A stretch of DNA of 64,000 nt from Epiperipatus broadwayi (taxonomy: Eukaryota > Onychophora > Udeonychophora > Euonychophora > Peripatidae). The notes below the pieces were generated by a model that was not told the origin of the DNA, made no database searches, and saw only the letters and a program-made list of their open reading frames with translations. The stretch is from NCBI GenBank assembly GCA_028023455.1, contig JAQFVV010012395.1:3720001-3784000 (forward strand), read 5' to 3'. A program made the translations under genes and the position numbers. Below are positions 12,690 through 24,936 of this stretch, one piece after another; the first letter of the stretch is position 1; every line of letters starts with the position of its first letter.

Positions 12690-13172
12690 AATAGAACATG
12701 CCAAGATAATTTTAGATAGGGAGCTCCATAAAAGGAATTATTTATCTTCCAAGATGAGGTCATCGCCTTAACCCACCATGAATGTATGCATAGATAAACT
12801 GTGTGAGATGGATTATCTATCTGCTCAATTGAGGCCATCTTGTTATATAGCCACTACTATGCATGTTGTTTATCAATTGAAGGATATTAACATTGGCCAA
12901 CCTTTCTTATAAAAGACCCCATAGTGATAGTTACTTATCTCCTAAGATGATACCTGCCCCTTATAATTTTAGATGTGCACATTGATGAACAATGCAAGAT
13001 GGATTACTTATCTCCTATGATGAAGCCATCCCCTTATGATTTCACAGATGTGTGCATTGATAGACAATGTGAGATGGCCTACTTATCCCCTAACATGAGG
13101 CCATCACCTTATTCTATTGTTGATATGAATAAGAGTAAATTGATGAAAAGACCAATTATGAATGGTAATTAA
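12690..13172 (+). pseudogene. Degenerate tandem peptide-repeat region (YLSP..MRPSPY) in element 2
   Basis: A unit of roughly 75 bp recurs near 12735, 12790, 12925, 12985 and 13050. The best preserved copies lie in the 65-codon frame 12975-13172, where units read like ID.QC.M.YLSP.M.PSPY followed by D(V/M). Earlier copies are in other frames or interrupted by stops. The function is unknown. It occupies the place where nucleocapsid or protease would be expected, but no CCHC or DTG motif is visible. Confidence 0.5.
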
Positions 13173-13390
13173 ATAAAAGTATAGAAGGAATGTACAATGC
13201 CCGCAGTTTAATACCATACTCATCAACAGATTAATACATGGAAAAAAATCTATAAAGTGCAAATCATTTTATTAATTGTTTTTAAAAAAATGCTTACTAA
13301 AAATAAAAATATAAATTTTTTCTCTTATTTAAGTTATTATTACCTACTGTGTAAAAATTATATGTAAAAATTTAAATTTTTTTCTTTGCC

Positions 13391-13403
13391 AGTAAGGGGA
13401 TAT
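13391..13403 (+). promoter_or_regulatory. Polypurine tract of element 2
   Basis: AGTAAGGGGATAT immediately precedes the TGTAACC start of the 3' LTR, the expected position for plus-strand priming, and supports plus orientation. Confidence 0.6.
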
Positions 13404-15139
13404 TGTAACCATATAGTTTTGGCTCTATCACATTAAGCTTTATTCAGTGATCCAGTATGTAAAATTTTAAATTTTAATTAGTAATAATTTATTAATATAT
13501 TGAAAATCAGTGTGTAAAAATCAGTTATAGATTAAAATGCTTGTTGGATTATAATTTTCCAATTAAGCAAAAGCTCACCCATAAATATCCTGAAGGTAAT
13601 GATGACTTTGACTATTTGAGACACTGGAAAATCTGAGAGTGGATATTTATTTCATAAACATTTTTATCACATATTCCAGTGGCATCTTTATTTCAAATAA
13701 TATTTTAATAGTAGAAAACCAATTTGGAAGTATGAAAATATTTAGCACTTTATTATTATTATTATTATTAAACAGTAATTAAAAGAAAAGAAAACAATTT
13801 ATAATTCTAAATTTTGTAAACAATCTTCAAATATATTGTATTTTACTTTAAATTAAAATGTAGCAGTCTAAATTTTTTATCACTAGAGGGACAAATATTA
13901 ATTTATTCATACTGTTCAGTTATTGGCCCACTTGGTACCGTAATGCAATGTAATACAAGGTATATATAATATAACAAAGTTTGTGAGGGGGGTGGGATAT
14001 TAAGAGAAGAAAATTGAAATAAAAGGACTTCAATTTCTACACCTAGAAAATAAAATAAAAAGAAAAAGCTGAAAAGTAAGAACCTTGTGGATTGAATGGA
14101 ATAAGATTACAAGTTATGTGGAGTTAAAAATATGGAATAAAAAACCCTTAAAACCTTGTATTATTCATCTCTGCTTTTCCATCGATTTTACAATTCCTAA
14201 TGTGCATACTGGAGAAGAGAGAGTGACAACCATATGGATAATTATTTACCTCAACAAATACTACTTCAAACTAAGAACAGATCCAGAAAGTGTAAGCAAT
14301 TAATTTTGTTTTATTTATGTTAACCAATTTTTATATTTAAAAATGACACATAAATCATTCAGATTAAAAAGAAAAGGACTAAAATGTGTTTGTTTTCACG
14401 CTCTTATTATAAACAAGAAAAATATGTTTGCTTATAAATTATAATCACCATAACATATAATTCGGAATAATTTTGAAGAAAAGTATCAAAAGATATAGTA
14501 GACAAACCAAAAATTCATTTTAAGTCATTTAAAGTTTAATCAATTTAAAAGAAAAATGCATGAACTTATTTCCTATTCTTATTAAAGAAGAAAACTCATC
14601 TGCAAAGTGGTGTTTTAGTGTGAATTTGCTTAGCTATTGAAAATAGAAAAATGACAGATTATTTATGCCAAGGATATCATATTTATAATTGAATAAATTC
14701 TTCTTAGTATTATTAAACACATCTTAATTTTCTGATAGAAATGAAGTAAAATAAATATTTACTTTTTTATCTTGATTGTGAAACATGTGAATTAATAATA
14801 TTTTAAAATGTTTTAAAATTGCCCAGATCATTTAAAGTGATTACAGATATTACCGTGGATGGAAAAACAAAGTAAACAAAATTAATAAATGATTTTAATA
14901 ATTTGAATTTGTTAATTGTAATGAAACTATAAATTCATTTGAAGGAAAATTATCTACAGCAAGTATGGATAAACCTATTTTAGTTCTCATCTGATCCTTC
15001 ATGTCAGCCATGGGATGGCGCTATTTCTAACCAAAAACACATTAATATAACGTTCCCAGGCTAGCGATTCTCTATTAATATTCACTTCTTTTTTTTTTGT
15101 TTACAGTTTACTTTCTTTCGTTTCTGAATTATTTTTCCC

Positions 15140-16860
15140 AAATAATGTTTTTGACAATGGGATAATAATAGTTTTTTTTGTAATTTTTATTGACAAGAGG
15201 GTCTTTTTTGGTGTGTGTTCAAATAGTAATTTGTGTTTTTTTTAAAATAGTATTACCGTTTTTGTAAAATTGGATTGACAAAATTCAAGAGAGAACGGGT
15301 TTTTTTGATGGATCTTTAAATAACAATTGACATTACTTTGATAGGTTTACATTTGATTGCTGACAACAATTAGTGGGAGAGGTGTTTTTGTGTATGATTA
15401 AATAATAATTTACATTGTTACTTTTATAGGTTTACATTTGATTGCCAACAACAATTATTGGGAGAAGTGTTTTTTTTCATGTGTGTGTGTGTATGTTTAA
15501 ATAAAAATTTAAGTTACTTTTATTGGTTTACATTTGATTGACAACCGATTTGACTTCCTTTCATTTATAAATTATGATTTTTGGTTCTACAAATAAATAT
15601 TTTTGACAATGGGACAATAATAGTTGTTGTTTGTTTAATTTTTATTGACAAGAGGGTGTTTTTTGGTGTAAGTTCAAATAATAATTTGGGTTATGTTTTA
15701 ATAATAAGTTACGGTCTTACTTTTATTGGTTTACATTTGATTGACACTAATTATTGGGAAGGGTGTTTTTTGTGTAGGATTGTAGACAACAATTATTATG
15801 AGAAGGGATGTAACCATTTAAAGAATAGTTTACATTACTTTTAGTGGTGGTGTACATTTCATTGCTGACAATAATCAGTGAGAGGGGTGGGTGTTTTTGG
15901 GTGATGATTAAATACTAATTTACGTTCCTTTTATTTTACATTTGATTCCCGACAACAATTATTGGGTTGTTTTTTTGTGTGTATGTTTAAATAAAAATTG
16001 AAGTTACTTTTATTGGTTCCATTTGATTGACAACCGATTTGACTTTTGGTTTCGTTTATAAATTATTGATTTGGTTTCCTAATAACCTAATTTTTTTGAC
16101 AATGGGACAATAATAGTTGTTGTTTCTTTCATTTTTATTGACAAGAGGGTCTTTTTTGGTATATGTTCAAATAGTAATTTGGGTTACATTTAAAATAATA
16201 ATTGGTTTACCTTACTTTTAGTGCTTTACATTTGATTGCTGACAACAATTAGTGGGAGGGGTGTTTTTGTGTATGATTAAAGAATAATTGTATGTTACCT
16301 TTTATTTTTTACATTTGATTGCTGACAACAATTATTGGGAGAAAGGGTTTGCTTTTTTTTGTGTGTATGTTTAAATCAAAATTTAAGTTACTTTTATTGG
16401 TTACCATTTGATTGACAACCGATTTGATTTTCTTTTTTTTTTCATTTATAAATTATTTGGGTTTCCCAAATATTATTTGGTTTGACAATGGGACAATAAT
16501 AGTTGTTTCTTTAATTTCTATTGACAAGAGCAGTGTCTTTTTAGTGTATGTTCAAATAGTAATTTGGGTTATGTTTAAATAATAATTTACGGCCTTACTT
16601 TTATTGGTTTACATTTGATTGCTGACAACAATTAGTGGGAGGGTTTTTTTTCTATATGATTAAAGAATAATTGACATTCCTTTTATTTGACCATTTGATT
16701 GCCAATGACAACAATTATTGGGAGAAGTGGGGTTTTTTGGGCTATGTTTAAATAAAAATTTTAGTTACTTCTTTTATTTTACATTTGATAGTCGACGACA
16801 ATAATTATTGGGAGAAGGGATGTATGTTTAAATAAAAATTGAAGTTACTTCTTTTATTTT
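15140..16860. repeat. T/G-rich higher-order tandem array inside the nested transposon
   Basis: About four units of 380-500 bp start at TTGACAATGGGAYAATAATAG (about 15150, 15602, 16097, 16481). Each contains sub-repeats around ACATTTGATTGCTGACAACA and ATTATTGGGAGAAG. The plus strand is strongly T and G biased. Confidence 0.85.
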
Positions 16861-16864
16861 TTAC

Positions 16865-17150
16865 ATTTGACGAAGGCCATTTGGAATCCCTCAAACAAGC
16901 TGCCCTTTATGAAGTGAACATTTCTGTGGCAACAAGACATGAAAGTCAAAAGATGTTTTTGGACCTCAAATCTGCATATATTTGCCACACAATCCAATCT
17001 TTTCTTTCAGCAGCAGGATGTTTTTTTTCTGCTGTAGAAATATGTTCCAGCACTGGCTTCCTTGTCTGGCAATTCCCATCTTTTCAAGTTTTCTGTGTTG
17101 GAATTAGCCATCTTCTGGGTCTCGGAAAATTTCTCGCTAAAATGTGACTC
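16865..17150 (-). other. Less AT-rich, gene-like island in the nested transposon
   Basis: Base composition shifts abruptly from T/G-rich satellite to a balanced, non-repetitive 0.28 kb. On the minus strand an ATG at 17111 opens about 34 codons (MANSNTENLKRWELPDKE...) to a stop near a run of A. A frame just beyond that run continues with AERKDWIVWQIYADLRSK. A 102-codon plus-strand frame (16839-17147) also crosses it. It may be a captured host fragment or a decayed transposase exon. I do not recognise the protein. Confidence 0.35.
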
Positions 17151-17454
17151 AAAGTGTGATCGTTAAACATTTTACACTACACCACCCTAATCGAGAATTT
17201 AGGAGGCTTATAGCTTTATGAGAAAAAATCATGACACTGTTAAAATTGTTAAAAGGTAACAGTACATCAATTCGTCTTAAAAAAGTCACCAATGAAAATT
17301 TAAATAATTTTGACACGATCAAGTTAACACACCCTCGTATAATATTTTTACATCAAATACATAACACAGCATTATGATATAGTGTGTGACACAAACAACT
17401 ATGGCATTTTCCTCTGCTTTTAGCATCGGAAAAGCCACACTGTTAGCCGCTAAG

Positions 17455-17600
17455 CCAAGTTAACACTCTTTCTAGGTTTTATCGTAGAAAGAAGACTTAA
17501 CTCCGAGTTAACAGTCTACCTTTTAGTGTAGAAAGAAGACTTAACTCCAAGTTAACTATCTTTCTAGGATTTATTTTAGAAAGAATGCTTAAAGGCTTGG
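17455..17600. repeat. Subterminal repeats of the nested transposon
   Basis: Three units of about 50-60 bp, each with AGTTAAC, a TCTTTCTAGG-like stretch, GTAGAAAGAAGACTTAACTC and internal inversion (CTTTCTA/TAGAAAG), lie just inside the right TIR, as transposase-binding arrays often do. Confidence 0.7.
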
Positions 17601-20600
17601 GTGCGGCCGCAGAAGTGACATATTTCTAGAAATAGCACCATCCCACGGCTGACATGAAGGATCAGATGACAACCCCTATTTTAATTGTGCTACCTTTGGA
17701 AAGGTGTTTGAATATTGTCACTATGCTGACATTGATAAGTAAATCAATAGATGATTTTTTTAAAAAAATGTGTTTGTAGATCATAATAAACCTATATTTG
17801 GAAAATTGTTTGAATATTGACTCACTATGCTGACATCGATAATAATAATCAATGTATATATATGAGTTACTTAGGAATATTTGCTTATGATATCAGCTTT
17901 TTTATTATTTTTGCTCATAAGGATGAAACAAACTTGGAACTAAAAGAATAAAATCTAATGGGAGAAAATGTTTGTTTATTTTTTTTATTATTGCTATGTT
18001 TAGTGTTATAATATTTATGTCATGTATTATTCAGGGATTTTTTTAAATATATTTAGTAAAGGATGTAGAGATGTATAAAGATATATACATTTTATTACAC
18101 ATATTTTTTACTATTTTCCCAGTTAAGAAAAAACATAATACTAAATATCATTTATCTAGATGGAGAGAAAGAAATATTTATCTCTCATACTGCTAAAACA
18201 GATTTTAATATTTTATTGAAGGGTGAACAAACAAACTAAATTTTGTCAAAGTTATACACATAATGACCCAATTGTTTTATTATATGAAATAATTAATATG
18301 AGCATTTTTCATTTCTTAATTTTGCCTATTAATGAACATATCCACTTTAAATATAAAATGTAGGTTGAGCTTCATCATTTATGTGTGTATGGCTTGCTAT
18401 AAAAAAATAATTGTTATTTTAAAATCATTAATGATTAGTTGACTTATATGTTGGTGGTTTGTTTATTAATACATTAATAGTTTCTGCATTGTGAAATGGA
18501 ATATTTATGTTTCCACTTTTATTGTTAGTGTTATTTTACCTTGCTATTGTATTGATAAGGATTTGTGACAGCTTTCAGCTGATAAGTATGTGCCACATAT
18601 AATGGCATCAAATAGAATATTAATATTAACATTGGGCATGGGCTGATGGAGTGTCCCCCATTTCTGATTAAATGAGGATGATATTGTTGAGGCTGATTAA
18701 TAGTTAGCGCTTAGTTAGCATAGTTAATCCCATGAGAGGATGATACCCATGGTCTGAATTCTATTTTCCTGTGATGAGGCAATGCCCACACTTTTATACC
18801 TATGAAGGTATTAGAATTGACCATATTATTGTACAACTATCATGTTGTTTTGTAGAGCCTCCCTTTATTGTTTGGTCCCTCACAAGGTTATATTGTTAGT
18901 TTTCCACTGTGTATGGTGAAGTTTAGTATTTCTAAATTGAATAGCAAGGATAAGAGACAGTTAGATTAAGGGACACTGGTCTATCTAGTGTTTGCCTAAT
19001 TGGAATAGTGTCTTTATGATGTTCTATGATCTTCATCAGTTTATAAACAGACCAACAAAAACTTACTAGTAATTGTAAAACTTCTATATAAAAGAGCAAG
19101 AGATACACATGGACAATGTTGATTTATCTTCATCAAACAGTAATTCACCGATGGATCAGTAAGATAGGTTAACTATTAAAATGATTAGGTTGTGGACATA
19201 GGCAATGTTTTGGTGCCATGTGTGCATTTGATTTATGATGTCTGTCCCCACATCTATACAATGAATCTTTTCATAGTAAATAATAATAAATTATTAATTG
19301 TGCTGCATATAATTTCCCTTATCATATTCAGACAAATCAAATAGCTACAGTATAATACACTAAATTATAACTTCAAGTTTTAGATTTAAAAGTTGCGTCT
19401 ATCCCAAAGACCTAAATACATTTTGTTTATAATTTAAATGCTAATTTAGCTTAAATAAAGTTTAAATATCTTATTCTATAAGATATAATAATAATAGAAA
19501 CATAGCCAATAATAATAGTGATACTACGAATATCACTGTATTAGTTTGTCTTACTTACTATGTGTATAGTCAATGGGATACCAATTATTTTCCATCCCTG
19601 ATTTTATTTAATGAATTCATCTTATTTCATGCAATGTGTCTGAAATAAAATTGTAAATAATGTAAATAAATCTTGTTGTGTTGAAATTTATTTAGTTGTC
19701 TGTATTCTTATTGCTAATCACCACACACATTATCATTGTTATTGCTATTGACATATCATCTGATTATATTGAAATCATCATCGATCAATATAGTATAATT
19801 AACTATATGTTGGTATATCATAATAATTTTGTTAAGCCCTATAATTTATGAGTACATCTAAGGCATCATTTACTAATCAAAATATTATTAACCTAGAGTG
19901 CATATTATTTTAAAAGGTATACTAAAAGATCAAACACTTAATATTGGTTTAATTGGTGTATTTGAACCTGCAGACCTATCATTCACTGATCTTGATCACA
20001 TTGATAATTATTTGAAAAAAGGAAGGTGGTAAGTTATTGTGTTTAGCTATTGAAAAGTTACTCCTATTTCTTGAAGCTTAAAGTTATAATAGTTAAGGAG
20101 TTTATAACATTTCTTTGAAATTACTAAATATTGTTTGTTAATTCGATTTTGCCTTAATAGCTGTTTTTGTGTATTATATTTGGGTAGTGGCAAAATCCCT
20201 CTCACTGACCCAAGTATAACTTGTATAACAATCTTTAAGGTGTTTGAACCCTGAGAAGACTAAGTTAGTAATTTGCAATGTAGAATTTGAATTTATGGTA
20301 AATTTTATATTTAGTTATGTATTGTAGTTAGATTTGAGTTATGTTACATTTACTGTTTTATAAAAGTCAACCAAACTTTAAAGTATAAATTGCTTCTTTT
20401 GTCTTAAATGTATAGCTTGTTTTGACTTTATGGTGAATATTCTGGGTTTGTCAAGCTTGGAATCCCTATTTTATTTAGCTATCTTATTATCATTTAATTC
20501 AATATCAATTTAGAGTTCTGGACATCATCTTCCATCATCATCATTCTTCTCATCTGTCATTTCAATCTTTCTTTATTTCTTTATTCTTCTTTCATCCTAA

Positions 20601-21291
20601 TTCACTATCCTAATTAACTCACCTTTCATTAGCTCTTATTCCATTATCATCTTAATCATCCATTAACTCTTATTCTACCATCATCTTAATCATTCATTAT
20701 TCTGATAGATCTTATTCTTTTCTCTTCATTCTCAGACTCCTTTCATTTTATTATTTAATTATTACTTATTTTCATCATCCCTTTAGTCATCTACATCCTA
20801 ATTTACTTATTGCCTAATTTATAATTTTAATTTCATATTCATTCCATCGATGTAATTATTATTTATTTATTGGTTTGATAAATATTAAATTTATTTCATA
20901 ACCTTTTGTTTGTTTGTTTGTTTGTTCATGGATTTTAAAGCTAGTTTGACCAGAAGTTATTATCTTCATTAATCACCTTGTAATCTTCTTTAAGCTCATA
21001 GTTTCATGAGAGCTTAATCAATAAAGAAATCGTCTCTTTAGTTTAATATTTATTTTTAGGCATATATTCTAGATTAGTTGTAGCTAGGAAGGTTACATGG
21101 GAGAATTTAGTCACCCTAAAATGAGAGGCTACATTAGGTTGATTGTTAACTATAGAGGGTTACAGAGGAGGATATGTCACCCTAAAACATGAGTCTAGAC
21201 AGATTAGTTATCGTTGTTGATAGATGGTTACAGAGGAAGATATGGTTCCCAAATGTGTAGGCTAACTAGCTACATTAGTAAGAAGGTTACA

Positions 21292-21309
21292 ATATATATA
21301 TATATATAT
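21292..21309. repeat. (AT)n tract between elements 2 and 3
   Basis: About 9 AT units separate GGTTACA (element 2 end) from TGTACTG (element 3 start). Confidence 0.95.
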
Positions 21310-22618
21310 TGTACTGTATTTTATCCTAGTACAAATAGCATTGGCAGTTTAAAAGTTGAATTGATAAATTCCTAACAAAAAATATATTTATATAAATATA
21401 TTTGATCTATTCATTTAAACAATGTAGTATATGTTTTTTTTATGTGTGTTTAATGAAATTAAAAAGAGAGAATGAATGTGGAAAGTATAATAAAAATCAA
21501 AGAAAAACTTACTTTGTATTTGTTAAATTTAAAATAAACCATTATCGCAAGATCATCAGCAGCATGGTAATAAAGTGATAACATTCTTTAGGTAATTAAA
21601 GATGGCGATCAAGAAAAGAAAAAGAAGACTTTGTGAGCTGAATTCTTTTAAATTTGTTACACATTGGCAGGTGTCAATAGGAGTTGCGCAGAAAGAAAAA
21701 AAATAAACAGGACAAAAGGAATAATAGTTGGTGCAGAAGGTTCTTCTTAGATCATCCTTCTCGCAGACAGCAGTAAAAATAAAATTAAACGTGAAGAAAT
21801 TATGAAAGTGGGCCAAACTACTGTTACTAATAGACTGAAATATTAAGATGTGCAAATAGTAGCCATTCATTTGCTGGAGTTGCCTTGTACCTGTGTCGTG
21901 AACTACCTGAGTGAAGAAGCCATCTCCTACTAGATTTTAGCCACAAAAACTTAAAAGATCGCCGGAATACTGGACCGCAGATCCATTCTAAAGAAATCCA
22001 TGCATGGTCAACATTAGAAATCCTGCACGTTAACATTCAAACTTACTGGTAAGTAACTTTATTAAATCAAAAAAATTAGTGATCACTTTCTTGAATTCTT
22101 AAGCATGATGAGCTGTTGCCACGAGTCATATGAATAAAAAAAACAATTGTTAGCTGTAGTTTTATATTTTGACTGTCTTTTTATATTTTATTCTCTCGAT
22201 CATATTAATAATAAAATAAAATATAACTTACGTTGTTATTAATTCTTATAGTTCTAAATTCATTACAATTTAGACATTATTATAATTCAAATAAATTGCC
22301 AACATTGTATTGAAACACAATCCTCCGGAGATTCCAAAATGTCATCATAGCTAAATAAATAAAAAAGGGATGTTTGCCAGTGAATTCTAATATAGAATTC
22401 TGGCACCTTTCAAATAAATTAAAAGCTGCTTACTTGATCCCATTATTTTAGTAGCTACATTAGTTAAAAGTGTGTTGTGTGACCAGAAAAAATAATTGCA
22501 TCCATTAAATCTTACTGAAATGTCTGACGAAACAAATTTAATAGATAGGACATAATTTGGTCACTGAGTACGAGTAGTTAACTTGTTTAAAACACTAAAT
22601 AACAGAGTGGACATTACA
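21310..22618 (+). repeat. Element 3 5' LTR (1309 bp)
   Basis: TGTACTG..ATTACA termini. Direct copy at 26144-27463 and inverted copies at 27457-28758 and 30708-32012. An antisense frame of 104 codons (21556-21870) recurs because the four LTRs are homologous. Confidence 0.92.
22048..22057 (+). promoter_or_regulatory. Candidate splice donor inside the LTR
   Basis: GGTAAGTAAC is a near-perfect 5' splice site and is unchanged in all four LTR copies (also 26876-26885, and minus strand 28036-28045 and 31286-31295), while neighbouring bases vary. Confidence 0.4.
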
Positions 22619-22637
22619 TTGCCGCCCAACTTGAGGC
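22619..22637 (+). promoter_or_regulatory. Primer-binding-site region of element 3
   Basis: TTGCCGCCCAACTTGAGGC directly follows the LTR. The same place in element 4 reads TTGCCGCCCAACTCGAGGC. It resembles the TGGCGCCCAAC type used by element 1. Confidence 0.55.
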
Positions 22638-22859
22638 TTCGATGAGAACCACGTTTTGAGATAGGAGTAAATAATAAAAGTTAAATATAAAAAGGTTTTG
22701 TAGTTTTTTTTTTGTTTTTGTTTCGTGTATGTAGGTAAAAAAAAAAGAGTAGGCAAAAATGATGGAAATAAAGTAGCTCGTAAGGTAAAGTGACAGCAGG
22801 GTGGAGCAGCTTCGGCAAATGTATTAATAAAAGAAACAATAGAATAGAAATCAAGCAAA

Positions 22860-23480
22860 GTATACGAAGTACAGAGATATTGAAGCGATGATAGGTGAAA
22901 CGAAAGGAATAAATAATCTGATTTGCGAATGGGATAAGGAGACCATAAAGTTCACACCCTAAGAATGCCCGAAAATTACAATATTGGTTAATAATATTGA
23001 AGTACATGCGTTGTTTGATACTGGTAGTCAAATATCAGTCATGTCTGATACCGTATACACACGGATGATACAACAACCCATGACATTCGAACTCTACCAG
23101 TGAGGAAATCCTTAGTAATTTTGGCCAATAATAAAAAGGCCCAACTAGAGTCAAAACAAGTATGGGTACTAATAAGGGTGAGAAAGAGTGTGGGAAAGAG
23201 AGTCATACAACATACTTTGTTGATATTGAAGGGACTCATACACGATGTGATAGTAGGGTCGTATTTTATGCATAAAACAGGGTGCTTAATTAACTATAAA
23301 AAAGGCAGTATTACATGTGAAGGGGAAATAGTAGAATTTAAATCAAAAGAAAAGACACTGCCAAAAGAAATATGTAGTATACGAAGCGAGACAGAGAGGG
23401 AGCAAGGGGAAGGATGGGAAAAGACAGTGAAGAAATTATTAGACAAGTATAATGAAAATTTTTCAGATAGACCGAAATAA
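22860..23480 (+). pseudogene. Retropepsin-like aspartic protease (element 3), frameshifted
   Basis: The active-site strand ALFDTGSQISVM is encoded at about 23008-23043 (DTGS at 23017-23028), the hallmark of retroviral-type proteases that mature Gag and Pol. The frame stops at about 23102. The second half continues in the 23100-23480 frame with the typical flap-to-C-terminal segment ..HDVIVGSYFMHKTGC.., followed by a linker toward RT (LLDKYNENFSDRPK). At least one frameshift therefore separates the halves. Upstream bases back to the leader junction are non-Gag. Confidence 0.75.
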
Positions 23481-24225
23481 TTAAGGGGTATGAACATCGA
23501 ATTAGGATCATAGATGGCATGCCATATCAGGCATGATTGTATCCGGTGCCTTATCAATATCGAATGGAAGTGGAAAACAATTGTTGCTGATGGAAGAGTG
23601 GGGAATTATAACGAAGGGATCATCACCATATAACAACCCATTGGTGATAGTAAAAAAAAAAGATGGGTCAGTTAGGTTATGCTTAGATGCAAGACAGCTT
23701 AATAGAATTACCTGGCCTGACCAAAACATGCCTCCACCGATGAACGAATTATTGAACAGGTTCCGTGGTAAAGAAATCTTTTCGACATTAGATCTGATGG
23801 CCAGTTATTGGCAGATTAAACTACACCCAGCAGACCACCAATATACAGCCTTCAGATATAATGGCATATCTTACCAATTTAATATAATATCATTTGGATT
23901 AAGGAAAAGCAGAGCAGGATTGCTAAAGTGCCTAGACAGAGTATTATCACCCAAAATCAAGAGTTTCGTGACTATTTATATGGATGATGTCATAATTGCA
24001 TCTAAAAATCTAAGAGAGCACTTAAGACATTTTGAAATGTTTTTACAAGAATGCCAAGACAAAGGTATCTGCATTAATTTGCAAAAGAATTGTATATCCA
24101 CTGCAGAAGTCAGTTTCTTAGGGCACTTGATCAGTAAAACAGGGATTAAGCCTCATCCTGATAAAATACGAGCCATCAGAGACTTCCCAGCTCCTAAGTC
24201 AGTGAAACAGGTACTTTGCAGCAGA
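23481..24225 (+). pseudogene. Ty3/gypsy reverse transcriptase (element 3), broken
   Basis: RNA-dependent DNA polymerase. In the 23533-24282 frame the sequence shows the fingers/palm landmarks in order: LVIVKKKDGSVRLCLDARQL, FSTLDLMASYWQIKL (first catalytic Asp), a SFGL motif, and the catalytic box YMDD at 23977-23988, then FLGHLISKTGI. The region just before 23570 continues RT homology in another frame, so a frameshift lies there. After about KSVKQ (24210) a short deletion with frameshift removes the start of the thumb/connection and joins to the RNase H frame. It lies between protease and RNase H, as usual for gypsy pol. Confidence 0.88.
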
Positions 24226-24936
24226 TATGAAACCTTTATTACAGTTATTACGAAAAAATGTCACATGGGAATGGATAGATAGACATAATGAAGTGTTCAA
24301 AGGCAACAAAGAGAAATTTTGGGGACAAGTCATGCTGATATACCCTGATTTTAAGAAAACCTTTATAGTACAAGCGGATAGCAGTGGATACGGACAAGGG
24401 GCGGCTTTGATGCAGATGCAGGAAGACGGTAGTCAAGGAGTAATATACTTCATTAGTAGACCATTAAGGGGACTGAAAGTCAATTATTCTGTAACGGAAA
24501 AGGAAGCATTGGCTGTGGTATGGCCATTCCAGAGATTCTGACAATTTCTGATAGGGACAGAGGTGATAGTCAGAACTGACCATAAGAGTCTGAAATTCAT
24601 TAACCACAGTTATCTGTCTAATAGTAGATTGATTTGTTGGAGTCTGTTCTCCAAGAATTCAACTATTCTGTAGAGTATTGTAAAGGTTCGGAGAATATAG
24701 TGGCAGATGCTTTGAGCCAAAACCTAGGTTTGGAGCCCACAGGGCATTTGCAAATGGAAGATATAAGTCTGACAGCATTAAGCACAGAAATTGACAGGTC
24801 TGTGAAAGATGAATTGAACAACTTAGATGATAAGCAGAGGTTAGATCCCAGATATCAGGTGATTATAGATAATTTAGAAAAAATAAAGATGGGGAAAAGG
24901 GAAGGTGTTCTGAAAAATATGGAAGATATTGGTTGA
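24226..24936 (+). pseudogene. RNase H and connection region (element 3), with in-frame stop
   Basis: The RNase H that degrades the RNA template. The 24227-24541 frame contains QADSSGYGQGAALMQ (first catalytic Asp) and SVTEKEALAVVW (catalytic Glu), then a TGA at 24539 where the family has a sense codon. Reading on, VRTDHKSLKFI (third Asp) is still present. A frame change follows, and 24634-24936 continues with YSVEYCKGSENIVADALS, the conserved end of gypsy RNase H, and the charged linker to integrase. Confidence 0.82.

Larger units (their letters stand above)
14983..17674. mobile_element. Nested TIR DNA transposon, Mutator-like candidate (2.69 kb)
   Basis: Absent from the matching position of the 5' LTR, so its limits are directly visible. 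It begins GTTCTCATCTGATCC and ends with the inverted GGATCAGATGACAAC. The inverted termini stay alike for about 45 bp. CCTATTTTA at 14974-14982 is repeated at 17675-17683, a 9-bp target duplication. A 9-bp duplication with long TIRs fits Mutator-like elements best; an 8-bp hAT-type reading cannot be excluded because one C at the right edge is ambiguous. No transposase domain is visible, so it is non-autonomous. Confidence 0.85.
5863..21291 (+). mobile_element. Element 2: giant-LTR retrotransposon with degraded gag-like interior
   Basis: Direct repeats begin TGTAACC at 5863 and at 13404 and end GGTTACA at 11249 and 21291. The 5' LTR is 5387 bp. The 3' LTR is 7888 bp only because a 2.69-kb transposon sits inside it. 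The interior is 2154 bp with a Gag-like coiled-coil frame, a primer-site-like TGGCACCC after the 5' LTR and a purine tract before the 3' LTR. No pol is visible, so it is non-autonomous. Both ends touch (AT)n tracts. Superfamily is probably gypsy, by inference from the gag style and termini. Confidence 0.85.
13404..21291 (+). repeat. Element 2 3' LTR with nested transposon
   Basis: Collinear with the 5' LTR on either side of 14983-17674. It ends GGTTACA directly against an (AT)n tract. Without the insertion it is about 5.2 kb; the missing length is mainly the shorter triplet array and one fewer tandem unit. Confidence 0.85.

Noticed and set aside
21550-21570. CTGATGA on the minus strand in the element 3 LTR
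   Set aside because: No GAAA or stem geometry; present only through LTR repetition.
21556-21870. About 104-codon antisense frame repeated in the element 3/4 LTRs (also 26388-26699 and a truncated version at 31472)
   Set aside because: Disrupted in the fourth LTR (28225 on) and explained by LTR homology; no domain.
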